In this document: positions 1-6,865 of the stretch, in pieces
Layout of the letters: every line of letters begins with the position of its first letter
Position numbering within the stretch: the first letter of the stretch is position 1
Assembly (NCBI GenBank): GCA_903874575.1
Contig: CAIQSZ010000363.1
Coordinates: 1 to 8,209, forward strand
DNA length: 8,209 nucleotides
Source: an uncultured Elusimicrobia bacterium
Lineage (GTDB): Bacteria; Elusimicrobiota; Elusimicrobia; UBA1565; UBA9628
Reading direction: 5' to 3'
The notes under the pieces: model-generated
What the model was told of the DNA's origin: nothing
What the model saw: only the letters and a program-made list of their open reading frames with translations
The model's database searches: none
Translations under genes and position numbers: made by a program

Positions 1-1
1 G

Positions 2-259
2 CCGGACGTGATTCTGATGGACATCAATCTGCCTGGAATCAACGGAATCGAAGCTTTGCGAATTCTCCGCGACGATCCGGCGACGGCGCGCATCCCGATA
101 GTGGCCGTCAGCGCCAACGCGATGCCGCGCGACATCCGGAAAGGCTTGGAAGCGGGATTTTTCCGCTATCTCACCAAGCCGATCGAAGTCGTCAAGTTCA
201 TGAGCACTCTTGATGCCGCGCTGGAGCGCGCCGAGGAAAATTTCGGAAGGATTGAATAG
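2..259 (+). CDS. C-terminal receiver (REC) domain, probably the end of a hybrid sensor histidine kinase (5' partial)
   Basis: The frame is open to the left edge and ends at TAG 257-259, so only the last 85 codons are present. They hold the second half of a CheY-like receiver domain. The phospho-acceptor Asp lies in PDVILMDINLPG, the switch Ser in VAVSANAM, and the conserved Lys in YLTKP, followed by the last helix. The stretch from SANAM through RDIRKGLEAG to FFRYLTKPI is a form typical of REC domains at the C-terminus of PAS-containing hybrid histidine kinases, which pass phosphate to a downstream partner. The kinase core would lie left of the window. A stand-alone response regulator is possible, since the N-terminal part is not visible. 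A REC-GGDEF gene starts 14 nt downstream on the same strand, so the two are probably co-transcribed. The REC assignment is firm; the hybrid-kinase assignment is inferred. Confidence 0.85.
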   Translation, partial: PDVILMDINLPGINGIEALRILRDDPATARIPIVAVSANAMPRDIRKGLEAGFFRYLTKPIEVVKFMSTLDAALERAEENFGRIE

Positions 260-273
260 ACGGCGCTGAGATC

Positions 274-1227
274 ATGATCAATTCATCCGATATTCTTCGC
301 GGCAAAATCTTGATCGTCGACGACAACGCCGCCGACGTCGATCTGCTCGAAAAGGCGCTGCAGGGCGCCGGCTACGTCTCCATCGCGTCCACGACGAGGC
401 CGGACGAGGTTTGCGGGCTTCATCGCCAGAACGGCTACGACCTGATCCTGCTCGACCTGGAGATGCCCGGCATGGACGGCTTCCAGGTCATGGAAGGCCT
501 GAAGGAGATCGAAGTCGAAAGCTACCTGCCGGTGTTGGCCGTGACCGCCCACCCGGCCCACAAGTTGCGCGCGCTGCGCGGCGGCGCGAAGGATTTCGTC
601 AGCAAACCGTTCGATCTGTCCGAGGTGCTGATGCGGGTGCGCAACATGTTGGAAGTCCGCCTGCTCCACGAGGCGGCCCGCGATCACGGCAAAATTCTGG
701 AATCCCTGGCGCTGAACGATCCCCTGACGGGCCTTGCCAACAGGCGGCTTCTTGCCGATCGGGTGTCGACGGCCCTTGTGCACGCGCATAGGAACAGAAG
801 TTCCATGGCGGTGGTCTATCTGGATTTGGACGGCTTCAAGAAGATCAACGACACCTTGGGGCACGGCGCCGGGGACGCCCTCCTGAAGACGGTCGCGCAA
901 CGCCTGGTGGCGACCGTCCGCGAAGAGGACACGGTGGCCCGCTGGGGAGGCGACGAATTCGTGATCGCGCTTTGGCGCGTCAACGGAGAGAACGACGCGG
1001 CCACGGCGACGTCGAAGATCGTCGAGGCCTTGTCGCGCCCTTACGGCATCGAGGGACGGACCGTCGGCATGACCGCCAGCGCGGGCGTCAGCATCTATCC
1101 CATCCACGGCGAGGATGCGGACGCCCTGATGAAGAGCGCGGACCTGGCCCTGTACGAGGCCAAGCACGCCGGCAAGAACGCCTATCGAATCTCGACGCGA
1201 GCCTGCCGCAAGAGCGAGGCTCCCTGA
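274..1227 (+). CDS. Response-regulator diguanylate cyclase (REC-GGDEF)
   Basis: A 317-aa cytoplasmic protein predicted to make cyclic-di-GMP from two GTP when its receiver domain is phosphorylated. The REC domain spans about residues 10-125: acidic pair D16/D17, acceptor D61 in LLDLEMPGMDG, switch T91, and K111 in SKP. A helical linker (about 125-147) leads to the GGDEF domain (about 148-308), which begins with the usual NDPLTGLANRR. The metal-binding segment YLDLDGFKKIND is at 182-193 and the active-site GGDEF at 225-229 is intact. R216-E-E-D219 ends exactly five residues before GGDEF, which matches the RxxD inhibitory I-site, so product feedback inhibition is likely. The architecture resembles WspR-type cyclases (REC-GGDEF). 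The ATG at 274 has only a weak GAG upstream; the start is chosen because REC begins directly after it. The upstream receiver protein is its probable phosphorelay partner. No EAL domain is present. Confidence 0.95.
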   Translation: MINSSDILRGKILIVDDNAADVDLLEKALQGAGYVSIASTTRPDEVCGLHRQNGYDLILLDLEMPGMDGFQVMEGLKEIEVESYLPVLAVTAHPAHKLRALRGGAKDFVSKPFDLSEVLMRVRNMLEVRLLHEAARDHGKILESLALNDPLTGLANRRLLADRVSTALVHAHRNRSSMAVVYLDLDGFKKINDTLGHGAGDALLKTVAQRLVATVREEDTVARWGGDEFVIALWRVNGENDAATATSKIVEALSRPYGIEGRTVGMTASAGVSIYPIHGEDADALMKSADLALYEAKHAGKNAYRISTRACRKSEAP

Positions 1228-1231
1228 TTGC

Positions 1232-1546
1232 CTACGTCAGCTGTTTGCCGATGTGCGTCCAAGCGTTCTTGAGGTCGTCGGTGATCACTTTCAGCTCGGA
1301 GGCGCTGACGCGCTTCACGCGGCCGTAGCGCTCCGCGGTGCTTTCCACCAGTTCGTTGTAGCGTTCCTGATTGATGTCCTTGAGCTTCGCCATCTTCTCA
1401 AGCACTTCTCCCTTCAACTGCAGCGCCCAACCCGCGATCGCCTCGCGGTTCTTGGCTCCGCGCTTCCCGTAAAGAAAATACGTCCCCGCCGCGGCGATCG
1501 CCGCCAAACCGATCCCGGCTCCCAGCATCTTGTCTTTGGTCTTCAT
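1232..1546 (-). CDS. Small single-pass membrane protein of unknown function
   Basis: A 104-aa protein I cannot assign to a named family. Residues 1-6 are polar and Lys-rich (MKTKDK). Residues 7-26 form one hydrophobic Gly/Ala-rich helix that ends in aromatic residues (TYFLYGKRG), followed by basic residues. The remaining 75 or so residues are charged and look helical, with many Lys, Glu and Arg. The expected form is an N-terminal anchor with a soluble helical tail; by the positive-inside rule the very basic segment at 28-34 may keep the tail cytoplasmic, but the N-terminus is also basic, so topology is open. An in-frame upstream ATG (1598-1600) would add 18 residues, but the ATG at 1544-1546 is preferred because an AGGGAG ribosome site lies 7 nt before it and the hydrophobic segment follows directly. 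It converges with the cyclase gene, with 4 nt between stop codons. It somewhat resembles YtxH-like small membrane proteins in layout only. Confidence 0.75.
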   Translation of the reverse strand: MKTKDKMLGAGIGLAAIAAAGTYFLYGKRGAKNREAIAGWALQLKGEVLEKMAKLKDINQERYNELVESTAERYGRVKRVSASELKVITDDLKNAWTHIGKQLT

Positions 1547-1553
1547 TGTATTG

Positions 1554-1559
1554 CTCCCT
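1554..1559 (-). promoter_or_regulatory. Shine-Dalgarno sequence AGGGAG of the small membrane protein
   Basis: On the minus strand AGGGAG lies 7 nt before the ATG at 1544-1546. This close match to the anti-Shine-Dalgarno sequence decides the start in favour of the 104-aa form over the 122-aa form. Confidence 0.8.
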
Positions 1560-1587
1560 GTCGGTCCTTGACGACGGACGCCCCGCA

Positions 1588-1593
1588 AGTGTA
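1588..1593 (-). promoter_or_regulatory. Possible -10 element (TACACT) for the small membrane protein
   Basis: The minus strand reads GTACACT here, about 40 nt before the chosen ATG, leaving room for a short leader that carries the Shine-Dalgarno site. The same seven bases occur just before the kinase fusion gene at 3398-3404. No convincing -35 hexamer is seen at 16-18 nt upstream. The small gene could instead be read through from the barrel-protein gene, which ends at 1675. This is a weak call made from motif resemblance only. Confidence 0.25.
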
Positions 1594-1674
1594 CGTTCAT
1601 TCCGAATTCAGCGACTATGCGGAGTTCTACCCGTCAAGGAGGGGGAAAGTACGCAAGGCGGAGGCGGCGGGTCC

Positions 1675-3294
1675 TCAGAACGACTGTCCCGCCAATATCG
1701 AAAGCGACCAGCGCGAACGGGTTTGGTTGTCGCCGAGCGCGTAAGCCAGGTCGATGCGCACGGGAACGTTGCTGCTCGAGCGCGACGGGGCCAGGCGCAG
1801 GCCCAGGCCCACGCTGTTCTTCAGATCGGCCATGTCGACCGAGCGGGATGTCGGCCACGCGTATCCCGAGTCGTAGAAGGCGACCGCGCCCACGTCGATC
1901 AATCGGAAGAGCTCGTCCCAGACGAAGACGCGGTCCTCGACGTTGAACAGGAAGCGGCGATCCCCCGAAAACGCGGCCAAGCCGTAGCCGCGCAGGCCGC
2001 TGTCCTCGCCTAAAGTCAGCGGCGCGGAGGGGTCGAGGCGCCAGCCGAGGTCCAAGGCGGAATGGAACGCCAGCGTCTGGTATTTCAGGCCGCGCATATA
2101 ATACGTCGCGCCGACGGAGGCGATGCGGTTGCCGTCGTGGCCGTTCACGCACCGCGAAGCGTAGCCGGAACTTAAGAGCAGGAGCTGATCCGACCAAGTG
2201 TAGCCCTTGGTCACGGTCACGCTGGGCGCGAACTGGGATTGGGTGCTTCCCAAGGCCCGAAGAAACGGAGCCCACTCCACCTTGGGCAGCACGGCGAGCC
2301 CCATATTGTAGTCCTCATCGTGCGTGAACCTCGCTATGCGCCGCACCGTGAGGAAGTCCAACTCCTGGAATTCCCCGCCCAATTGGAGGAAAGACATCTG
2401 CTCGCGCCGGGGAACCGGACCGGGGGCCTCGCCGGCAATGACCGAGTAGTCGGCGTGGCGCGTCAGGAGTCCGAACGTGACGCGCCGCGTGCGCTCCGTC
2501 GACGCCGCGACGGCGATCCCATAGTTGATTCCGGCCTCCCCGGCGCTTTTGGAGACCGAGCCGGCCGCGGACCTCCCCGTGGGGATCGGCGTCGGGCCGT
2601 TGAAAGTATCGGCGCTGTTCTTGGTGTAGGAAACGGCCCCGCCCATGGACCTGCGCACGATCGAGGCGTAGAACGGGCGGTTCAAGGACAGCGCGTAATT
2701 CCGGGACCCCGGGGACTGGACGGCGGACATCGCGTACAACAAGTGCTTCGTATGCAGGAATTGCGAGTTTTGGTAGCCGAAGGATTTGGATTCGGCGGAG
2801 CCGTCCCTGCTGTAGACGGCGGAGACCAGCTTGCCCTCGCCCATGAGGTTGTGCTCGGTGACTCCGGCTTTAAGGCTGGTGGAGCCGCCGGCGCGCTTGA
2901 AGCCCGCGACGACCTCGAGGGTCCAGGAATCGTAGGTGCGCACGACGACGTCCACGGTGCCCGCTTTGTTGACCGAGGCGGCGGCCTCGGCGCGCCGTAT
3001 GAAGGGCAGGGCCCGGAGGTTGCGTTCCGTTTCCGCGATCAAGGCCGGATCGTAGCGTTCTCCGACCGCGAAAAGCAGTTCATGCGCGATGATCGCTTCG
3101 CGCGTGCGGATATGGATGTTGTTGGCCGCCCGGTAGAGCAGTTTGTTTTCGGGAGGGGCGTCCGTGTCGAAGACGTTGTTCCTCTCGATCTTGATCGTCG
3201 CGATGACGCGTCCCGCCGGGATGCGAAGCGCCTCGCGCGGCTTCGCCGCCGCCGGCGCCGCAAGCAGACAGAACAGCAGGGTCAGGGGACTCAT
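1675..3294 (-). CDS. Outer-membrane beta-barrel protein with one POTRA-like domain (Omp85/BamA superfamily)
   Basis: A 539-aa exported protein. Residues 1-17 form a short hydrophobic signal peptide (LLFCLLAAPAAA) with likely cleavage before KPREA; it lacks the usual basic residue at the N-terminus. About residues 28-120 fit a single POTRA domain: strand RVIATIKIE, helices including YDPALIAETERNLRALPFI, then two strands ending VDVVVRTYDSW. Residues 123-539 alternate polar and hydrophobic stretches as in a beta-barrel. LRGY at 434-437 matches the conserved (V/I/L)RG(F/Y) motif of the Omp85 barrel, followed by FNVEDRVFVW and GAVAFYDSGYAW, also usual in this superfamily. The final residue is Phe, as in C-terminal barrel assembly signals. 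True BamA has five POTRAs and about 800 residues and TamA three, so this is a short member. Its substrate is unknown: protein assembly, secretion and lipid transport are all possible. No upstream in-frame ATG or GTG was found in the 23 nt checked before 3294, and no strong ribosome site is visible. Confidence 0.85.
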   Translation of the reverse strand: MSPLTLLFCLLAAPAAAKPREALRIPAGRVIATIKIERNNVFDTDAPPENKLLYRAANNIHIRTREAIIAHELLFAVGERYDPALIAETERNLRALPFIRRAEAAASVNKAGTVDVVVRTYDSWTLEVVAGFKRAGGSTSLKAGVTEHNLMGEGKLVSAVYSRDGSAESKSFGYQNSQFLHTKHLLYAMSAVQSPGSRNYALSLNRPFYASIVRRSMGGAVSYTKNSADTFNGPTPIPTGRSAAGSVSKSAGEAGINYGIAVAASTERTRRVTFGLLTRHADYSVIAGEAPGPVPRREQMSFLQLGGEFQELDFLTVRRIARFTHDEDYNMGLAVLPKVEWAPFLRALGSTQSQFAPSVTVTKGYTWSDQLLLLSSGYASRCVNGHDGNRIASVGATYYMRGLKYQTLAFHSALDLGWRLDPSAPLTLGEDSGLRGYGLAAFSGDRRFLFNVEDRVFVWDELFRLIDVGAVAFYDSGYAWPTSRSVDMADLKNSVGLGLRLAPSRSSSNVPVRIDLAYALGDNQTRSRWSLSILAGQSF

Positions 3295-3300
3295 CGGAAA

Positions 3301-3328
3301 GCCCGGGTGAGTATGCCTGATGCCGGGC
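3301..3328. repeat. Inverted repeat GCCCGG / CCGGGC around the minus-strand -10 element
   Basis: GCCCGG at 3301-3306 and CCGGGC at 3323-3328 are exact reverse complements with 16 nt between them. The putative minus-strand -10 box lies in the spacer. It could be an operator dyad, but six-base GC-only arms arise easily by chance in DNA this GC-rich. Confidence 0.25.
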
Positions 3329-3338
3329 CCCCGACCAA
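3310..3338 (-). promoter_or_regulatory. Candidate sigma-70-like promoter for the barrel-protein gene
   Basis: On the minus strand TTGGTC (3333-3338) and CATACT (3310-3315) are separated by 17 nt, resembling -35 and -10 boxes. Transcription would start near 3303, giving a leader of only about 9 nt before the ATG at 3292-3294. It lies in the 115-nt divergent region shared with the kinase fusion. This is judged by eye against the E. coli consensus, which may not hold in this organism. Confidence 0.4.
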
Positions 3339-3395
3339 TGCGGAATAATACGGACGGTCCCGCGTAGAACCCGCGCTCCGGGGCGCGCCGGGGAG

Positions 3396-3404
3396 TAGTA
3401 CACT
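3396..3404 (+). promoter_or_regulatory. Candidate -10 element (TAGTACACT) for the kinase fusion gene
   Basis: TAGTACACT ends 5 nt before the ATG at 3410. Taking TACACT (3399-3404) as the -10 hexamer, transcription would begin at or near the A of the ATG, giving a leaderless mRNA. In support, the nearest purine-rich stretch, GGGGAG (about 3390-3395), is some 14 nt from the ATG, too far for normal ribosome binding. No clear -35 box is seen. A similar element precedes the second NarL regulator. Confidence 0.4.
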
Positions 3405-3409
3405 AACGC

Positions 3410-6400
3410 ATGGGGAAAATCCGCGGGCCCGACGCGTTTGCCGTCGTCGCCATCGGGGCTTCGGCGGGAGGGCTCAGGGCGTTCGAGGAGCTCTTGCACG
3501 GCCTGTGCCGTGAGCCGGGCATGGCGTTCGTGCTCGTTCCCCACCTGGCCCCCCAATTCAAGAGCCATCTAGCCGAGATCCTGGCGCGCAGCACGGACCT
3601 CCCGGTTCGAGAAATCAAAAACGGGGACAAGGTCGCGCCCGATCATATCTACATCCTTCCGCCCAATCGCACGCTGCGCATGAAGGATTTGGTCCTTCGT
3701 CTTTTCCCCGTCGGGCGCCAAGCGCGCGGGCTTAAGCTTATCGACGGATTTTTCCGCTCTTTGGCGGAAGACCGGAGGGAAAAGGCGATCGGGGTCCTCT
3801 TGTCGGGCGAGGGTTCGGACGGCACCGAGGGTCTGCGGGCCATCAAGGACGGGGGGGGCGCGACTTTTGCGCAGAACGTGGAAAGCGCGGCGCATCGCGG
3901 CATGCCTCGCTCCGCCGCGATCTCCGGCTACGCGGATTTCGTCCTTCCGCCCTCCGAGATCGGCAAAAGGCTGCGCGCGGCCCGGCCGGAAGGAGAGCAA
4001 GCTCGCGGCGAGGGCGAAAGGTCCTCCGAGCCTAAGGGCGGCGAGTCTCTCTTTAAAATCCTCGAACTTCTGCGGACCGCCAAGGGAACCGACTTCGCGT
4101 TCTATAAACGGAGCATGATGCGCCGGCGCATCCAGAGGCGCATGACGCTGGGGCGGTTTCGCGACCCGAGAAAATACGTGCGCGCGCTGGAATCAGATCC
4201 CGCTGCAGTCGAACTCCTTTATGGCGATATCCTGATTTCGGTGACGTCGTTTTTCCGGGAACCGGAATCCTTCGCGGCCTTGAAAACCACGATGTATTCG
4301 CGCATCCTCAAAAATAGATCCCCCGATGCGCCGATCCGCGTCTGGGTTCCGGCCTGTTCCACGGGCGAGGAGGCCTATTCCCATGCGATGAACCTGGTCG
4401 AGTTCCTCGACGAGAACGCCCCCGCGTTATCCTTCAAGATCTTCGCGACGGACGTGAATCCCGCCGTCATCGAGAGGGCCCGCGCCGGGCTTTACGCTCG
4501 GAAGGCGACGGCGGGGCTCTCTTGCGAACGCCTGCGGCGCTTCTTCAGCGAGACGGCGGACGGATACCGCGTCGTCCCGGCTCTTCGCGAGCGATGCGTA
4601 TTCGCCGTCCAAAACCTGGTGCGCGATCCCCCTTTCATGAACTTGGACATGATCAGCTGCCGCAATCTCCTGATCTACTTCGGTCCGGCGCTCCAGCAGA
4701 AAGCCCTGCGGGCCTTCCAGTATGCCTTGAAGCCGCGCGGGATTCTCATGTTGGGCCGTTCGGAGGCCGTCGGCAATTTTTCGGGGCGTTTCTCGCCTCT
4801 CGACGCGGGCGGGAAAGCCTTTTTCGAGCGGACGTCGGTTTCGAAGGCGCGCCTTGATTTTTCCACGTTCGGCCTCCCGCCGGGCGCCGCCTTCGTCTCC
4901 CAAGACCCCGACGACGGGCGGGGCGGGTTCGAGACGGCTCAGGCCGCCTTGGATCTGGACGGCCGGCTGGACGACGTCCTGCCCGCCCGCTACAGGCCTG
5001 ATGGCGTGATCGTCAACGCGGAGCTTGAAATTTTGAGGTTTCTAGGCGACGCCTCCGCTTTTCTGCGGCCGGCGCCCGGTCGGCCGAGCATGAACCTCCG
5101 CGGCATGGCTTCGGGGGAGTTCCTCCTGGAGATTCGCTCGGCGATTTATGCGGCGCAAACGTCGTCGCGCGCCGTGCGCAAGGAGATCGCCGCCCCTCAA
5201 TTCCGCGGCGTCCCGCGGCGCGTCCGCGTCGAGGTTCTCCCGATCAAGGACTTCAATCCGCATGATAAATGCTTCCTCGTGCTCTTCGAGGAACTCGTCG
5301 TCGAAGCGCAGGAGTCGACCAACGCGAAGCTTAAGTCCGCTAATGAGGATCTTCTTTCCAGCAACGAGGAACTGCAAAGCATCAACGAGGAGTACGAGAC
5401 GACCAAGGAAGAGCTTCAGTCCAGCAACGAGGAATTGATCGCGTCCGCCGAGGAAGTCGGACGCGGCAGCCGGATCTTGAGCCGCGCCAACAATGATCTT
5501 TCCAACCTTCTCGCCAGCATCGACATACCGGTCGTCTTGCTGGACTCCGACCTGGCCATCCACCGCTTCACCCCGGCGGCCGCCAAGACGCTGGGCCTGG
5601 CTTCGGACAAGATCGGACGGTCCGTCCTGGAGGTCGGGCTTCCGCTGCGCCTTCCGAATCTGGAGTCCCTGCTCGCGGACGTGATCAGGACGGGCGTCGT
5701 CCAGACTTTGGAAGTCCAGGATGAGCAAGGCCGTTGGTATTCCCTCGTTCTCCGCCCATACCGGACCGACAAAAGCAGGGCTGAAAAAAGCAGGATCGAG
5801 GGCGCGGTGATGGCTTTCATCGATATTCAGGATCGGAAGCTTTCGGAAAAAAATTCGCAGCGGTTGGCCGCCGTGCTGCTCGAATCCAATGATTCCGTCA
5901 TCATCGTCGATCTCAAGGATCGGATCACCGCCTGGAATAAAGGCGCGCAAAAAATGTACGGCTACACCGAAGCTCAGGCCTTGGGGATGGACATCGGGCG
6001 GCTCATGCCGGAGAACAAGCGCGTCAAGGCGCGGGAGCTGGTTCGCGCCTCGGCGACGCAAGTCGAGACGCAGCGCCGCACGAAGGACGGCCGGACTCTG
6101 GACGTATTGCTGACGGTCTCGGTGCTGCGCGACGCGGACGGACGGCCCATCGAAGTCGCCGTCACCGAACGCGACGTCACCGAGTTGAAGCGGGCCGCCC
6201 GAGAGTCCCGCATTCTGCATGCGCGCGTGATCTCCGCCCAGGATACGGAACGCAGGCGCCTCGCCCGCGAACTCCATGACGGCGTCGGCCAGATCCTTTC
6301 GGGCGTCAAATACCGGCTGCAGGCCCTGCCCGCCAAGATGACCCTGAGCGGGGAAGGCGAGGCGAAGATTCTCGAAGTGGGCGGCTTCTTGGATCATGCC

Positions 6401-6865
6401 ATCGCCGAGATCCGCCGCGTCTCGCAGAACCTCATGCCTTCGGAGCTCGAGGATCTGGGCCTTGAGCCGGCTTTGCTCGCGCTGTGCCGGGAGTTCAAGG
6501 AGCGCTCGGGAGTCGCCGTGACGGTGCGGACCGTCCCGGCGGTCGTCGCGCCCGATTTGGCGCTGGCGCTTTTCCGCATCGTTCAAGAGGCGCTCAACAA
6601 CATCGGGAAGCATTCCAAGGCGACCATGGCCGCGGTTTGCCTCTCGCGCGAAAGAAAGGGGATCGTCTTGAGCGTGAGCGACAACGGAATCGGATTCAAG
6701 CTCGGAGGCAAGCGGCCTTCGTTCGGGCGCGGCCTCGGTCTTGGGAACATGCGCGAACGGGCGGAATCCGTCGGCGGATTTTTTGAGATCCATTCGACGC
6801 CCGGGACGGGAACGACGCTCAAGGTCCGTATCGCGCCGAGAGGCTCGGCAGGAGCCGCCGCATGA
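3410..6865 (+). CDS. CheB-CheR-PAS-PAS sensor histidine kinase fusion (NarX/HisKA_3-type kinase core)
   Basis: An 1151-aa predicted cytoplasmic protein; no signal peptide or membrane helix is visible. In order: a CheB methylesterase domain without its REC domain (about 10-190) with the likely catalytic triad S18 in GASAGG, H45 in VPHLAP and D137 in GSDGTEG; a CheR methyltransferase domain (about 213-475) with RRRIQRRM, SVTSFFREPESF, the SAM-binding ACSTGEEAYS at 315-324, FATDVNP and ISCRNLLIYF; a PAS-like segment (about 520-630); a coiled coil (about 632-690) with repeated SSNEEL units; PAS domains at about 697-808 and 815-925; a HisKA_3 dimerisation domain with H956 in LARELHDGVGQ; and an ATPase domain (about 1050-1143) with QEALNN, DNGIGF at 1091-1096 and GRGLGLGNMRERA. 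All catalytic residues I can identify are present. It should autophosphorylate on H956 and pass phosphate to the NarL-type regulator whose ATG overlaps its stop codon. What the CheB and CheR domains modify is unknown, as no chemoreceptor gene is nearby. Confidence 0.95.
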   Translation: MGKIRGPDAFAVVAIGASAGGLRAFEELLHGLCREPGMAFVLVPHLAPQFKSHLAEILARSTDLPVREIKNGDKVAPDHIYILPPNRTLRMKDLVLRLFPVGRQARGLKLIDGFFRSLAEDRREKAIGVLLSGEGSDGTEGLRAIKDGGGATFAQNVESAAHRGMPRSAAISGYADFVLPPSEIGKRLRAARPEGEQARGEGERSSEPKGGESLFKILELLRTAKGTDFAFYKRSMMRRRIQRRMTLGRFRDPRKYVRALESDPAAVELLYGDILISVTSFFREPESFAALKTTMYSRILKNRSPDAPIRVWVPACSTGEEAYSHAMNLVEFLDENAPALSFKIFATDVNPAVIERARAGLYARKATAGLSCERLRRFFSETADGYRVVPALRERCVFAVQNLVRDPPFMNLDMISCRNLLIYFGPALQQKALRAFQYALKPRGILMLGRSEAVGNFSGRFSPLDAGGKAFFERTSVSKARLDFSTFGLPPGAAFVSQDPDDGRGGFETAQAALDLDGRLDDVLPARYRPDGVIVNAELEILRFLGDASAFLRPAPGRPSMNLRGMASGEFLLEIRSAIYAAQTSSRAVRKEIAAPQFRGVPRRVRVEVLPIKDFNPHDKCFLVLFEELVVEAQESTNAKLKSANEDLLSSNEELQSINEEYETTKEELQSSNEELIASAEEVGRGSRILSRANNDLSNLLASIDIPVVLLDSDLAIHRFTPAAAKTLGLASDKIGRSVLEVGLPLRLPNLESLLADVIRTGVVQTLEVQDEQGRWYSLVLRPYRTDKSRAEKSRIEGAVMAFIDIQDRKLSEKNSQRLAAVLLESNDSVIIVDLKDRITAWNKGAQKMYGYTEAQALGMDIGRLMPENKRVKARELVRASATQVETQRRTKDGRTLDVLLTVSVLRDADGRPIEVAVTERDVTELKRAARESRILHARVISAQDTERRRLARELHDGVGQILSGVKYRLQALPAKMTLSGEGEAKILEVGGFLDHAIAEIRRVSQNLMPSELEDLGLEPALLALCREFKERSGVAVTVRTVPAVVAPDLALALFRIVQEALNNIGKHSKATMAAVCLSRERKGIVLSVSDNGIGFKLGGKRPSFGRGLGLGNMRERAESVGGFFEIHSTPGTGTTLKVRIAPRGSAGAAA
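6850..6854 (+). promoter_or_regulatory. Shine-Dalgarno sequence AGGAG of the first NarL-type regulator, inside the kinase gene
   Basis: AGGAG lies 7 nt before the ATG at 6862, within the last codons of the kinase fusion. Together with the ATGA overlap of start and stop this points to coupled translation of kinase and regulator. Confidence 0.8.

Noticed and set aside
283..1167. Long minus-strand open frame (294 codons) opposite the cyclase gene
   Set aside because: It lies antisense to a gene with all REC and GGDEF motifs. Its translation is rich in Arg, Gly, His and Gln with no domain, as expected of a shadow frame in GC-rich DNA.
1547..1600. 18-residue N-terminal extension of the small membrane protein
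   Set aside because: The extension is polar and Arg-rich (MNVHLRGVRRQG), would bury the AGGGAG site inside the gene, and places a charged stretch before the anchor helix without any ribosome site of its own noticed.
1547..1674. Possible intrinsic terminator after the barrel gene
   Set aside because: I find no GC-rich hairpin followed by a T-run on the minus strand; only short imperfect complementarities such as GTCC and GGAC near 1564-1579 are seen.
1634..2275. Arg/Pro-rich minus-strand frame overlapping the barrel gene
   Set aside because: It is in a different frame of the same strand, with composition typical of out-of-frame GC-rich translation.
2239..3348. Plus-strand open frame of 369 codons opposite the barrel gene
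   Set aside because: Low-complexity Gly/Arg-rich translation with no recognisable domain; the minus strand has a signal peptide, the LRGY motif and a C-terminal Phe.
3355..3395. -35 box or sigma-54 (-24/-12) site for the kinase fusion
   Set aside because: No TTGACA-like hexamer is found at 16-18 nt from the -10 candidate, and no TGGCAC-N5-TTGC pattern is present.
5042..6793. Minus-strand open frame of 583 codons opposite the kinase fusion
   Set aside because: It is fully antisense to the conserved PAS, HisKA_3 and ATPase domains; no domain or signal is seen in it.
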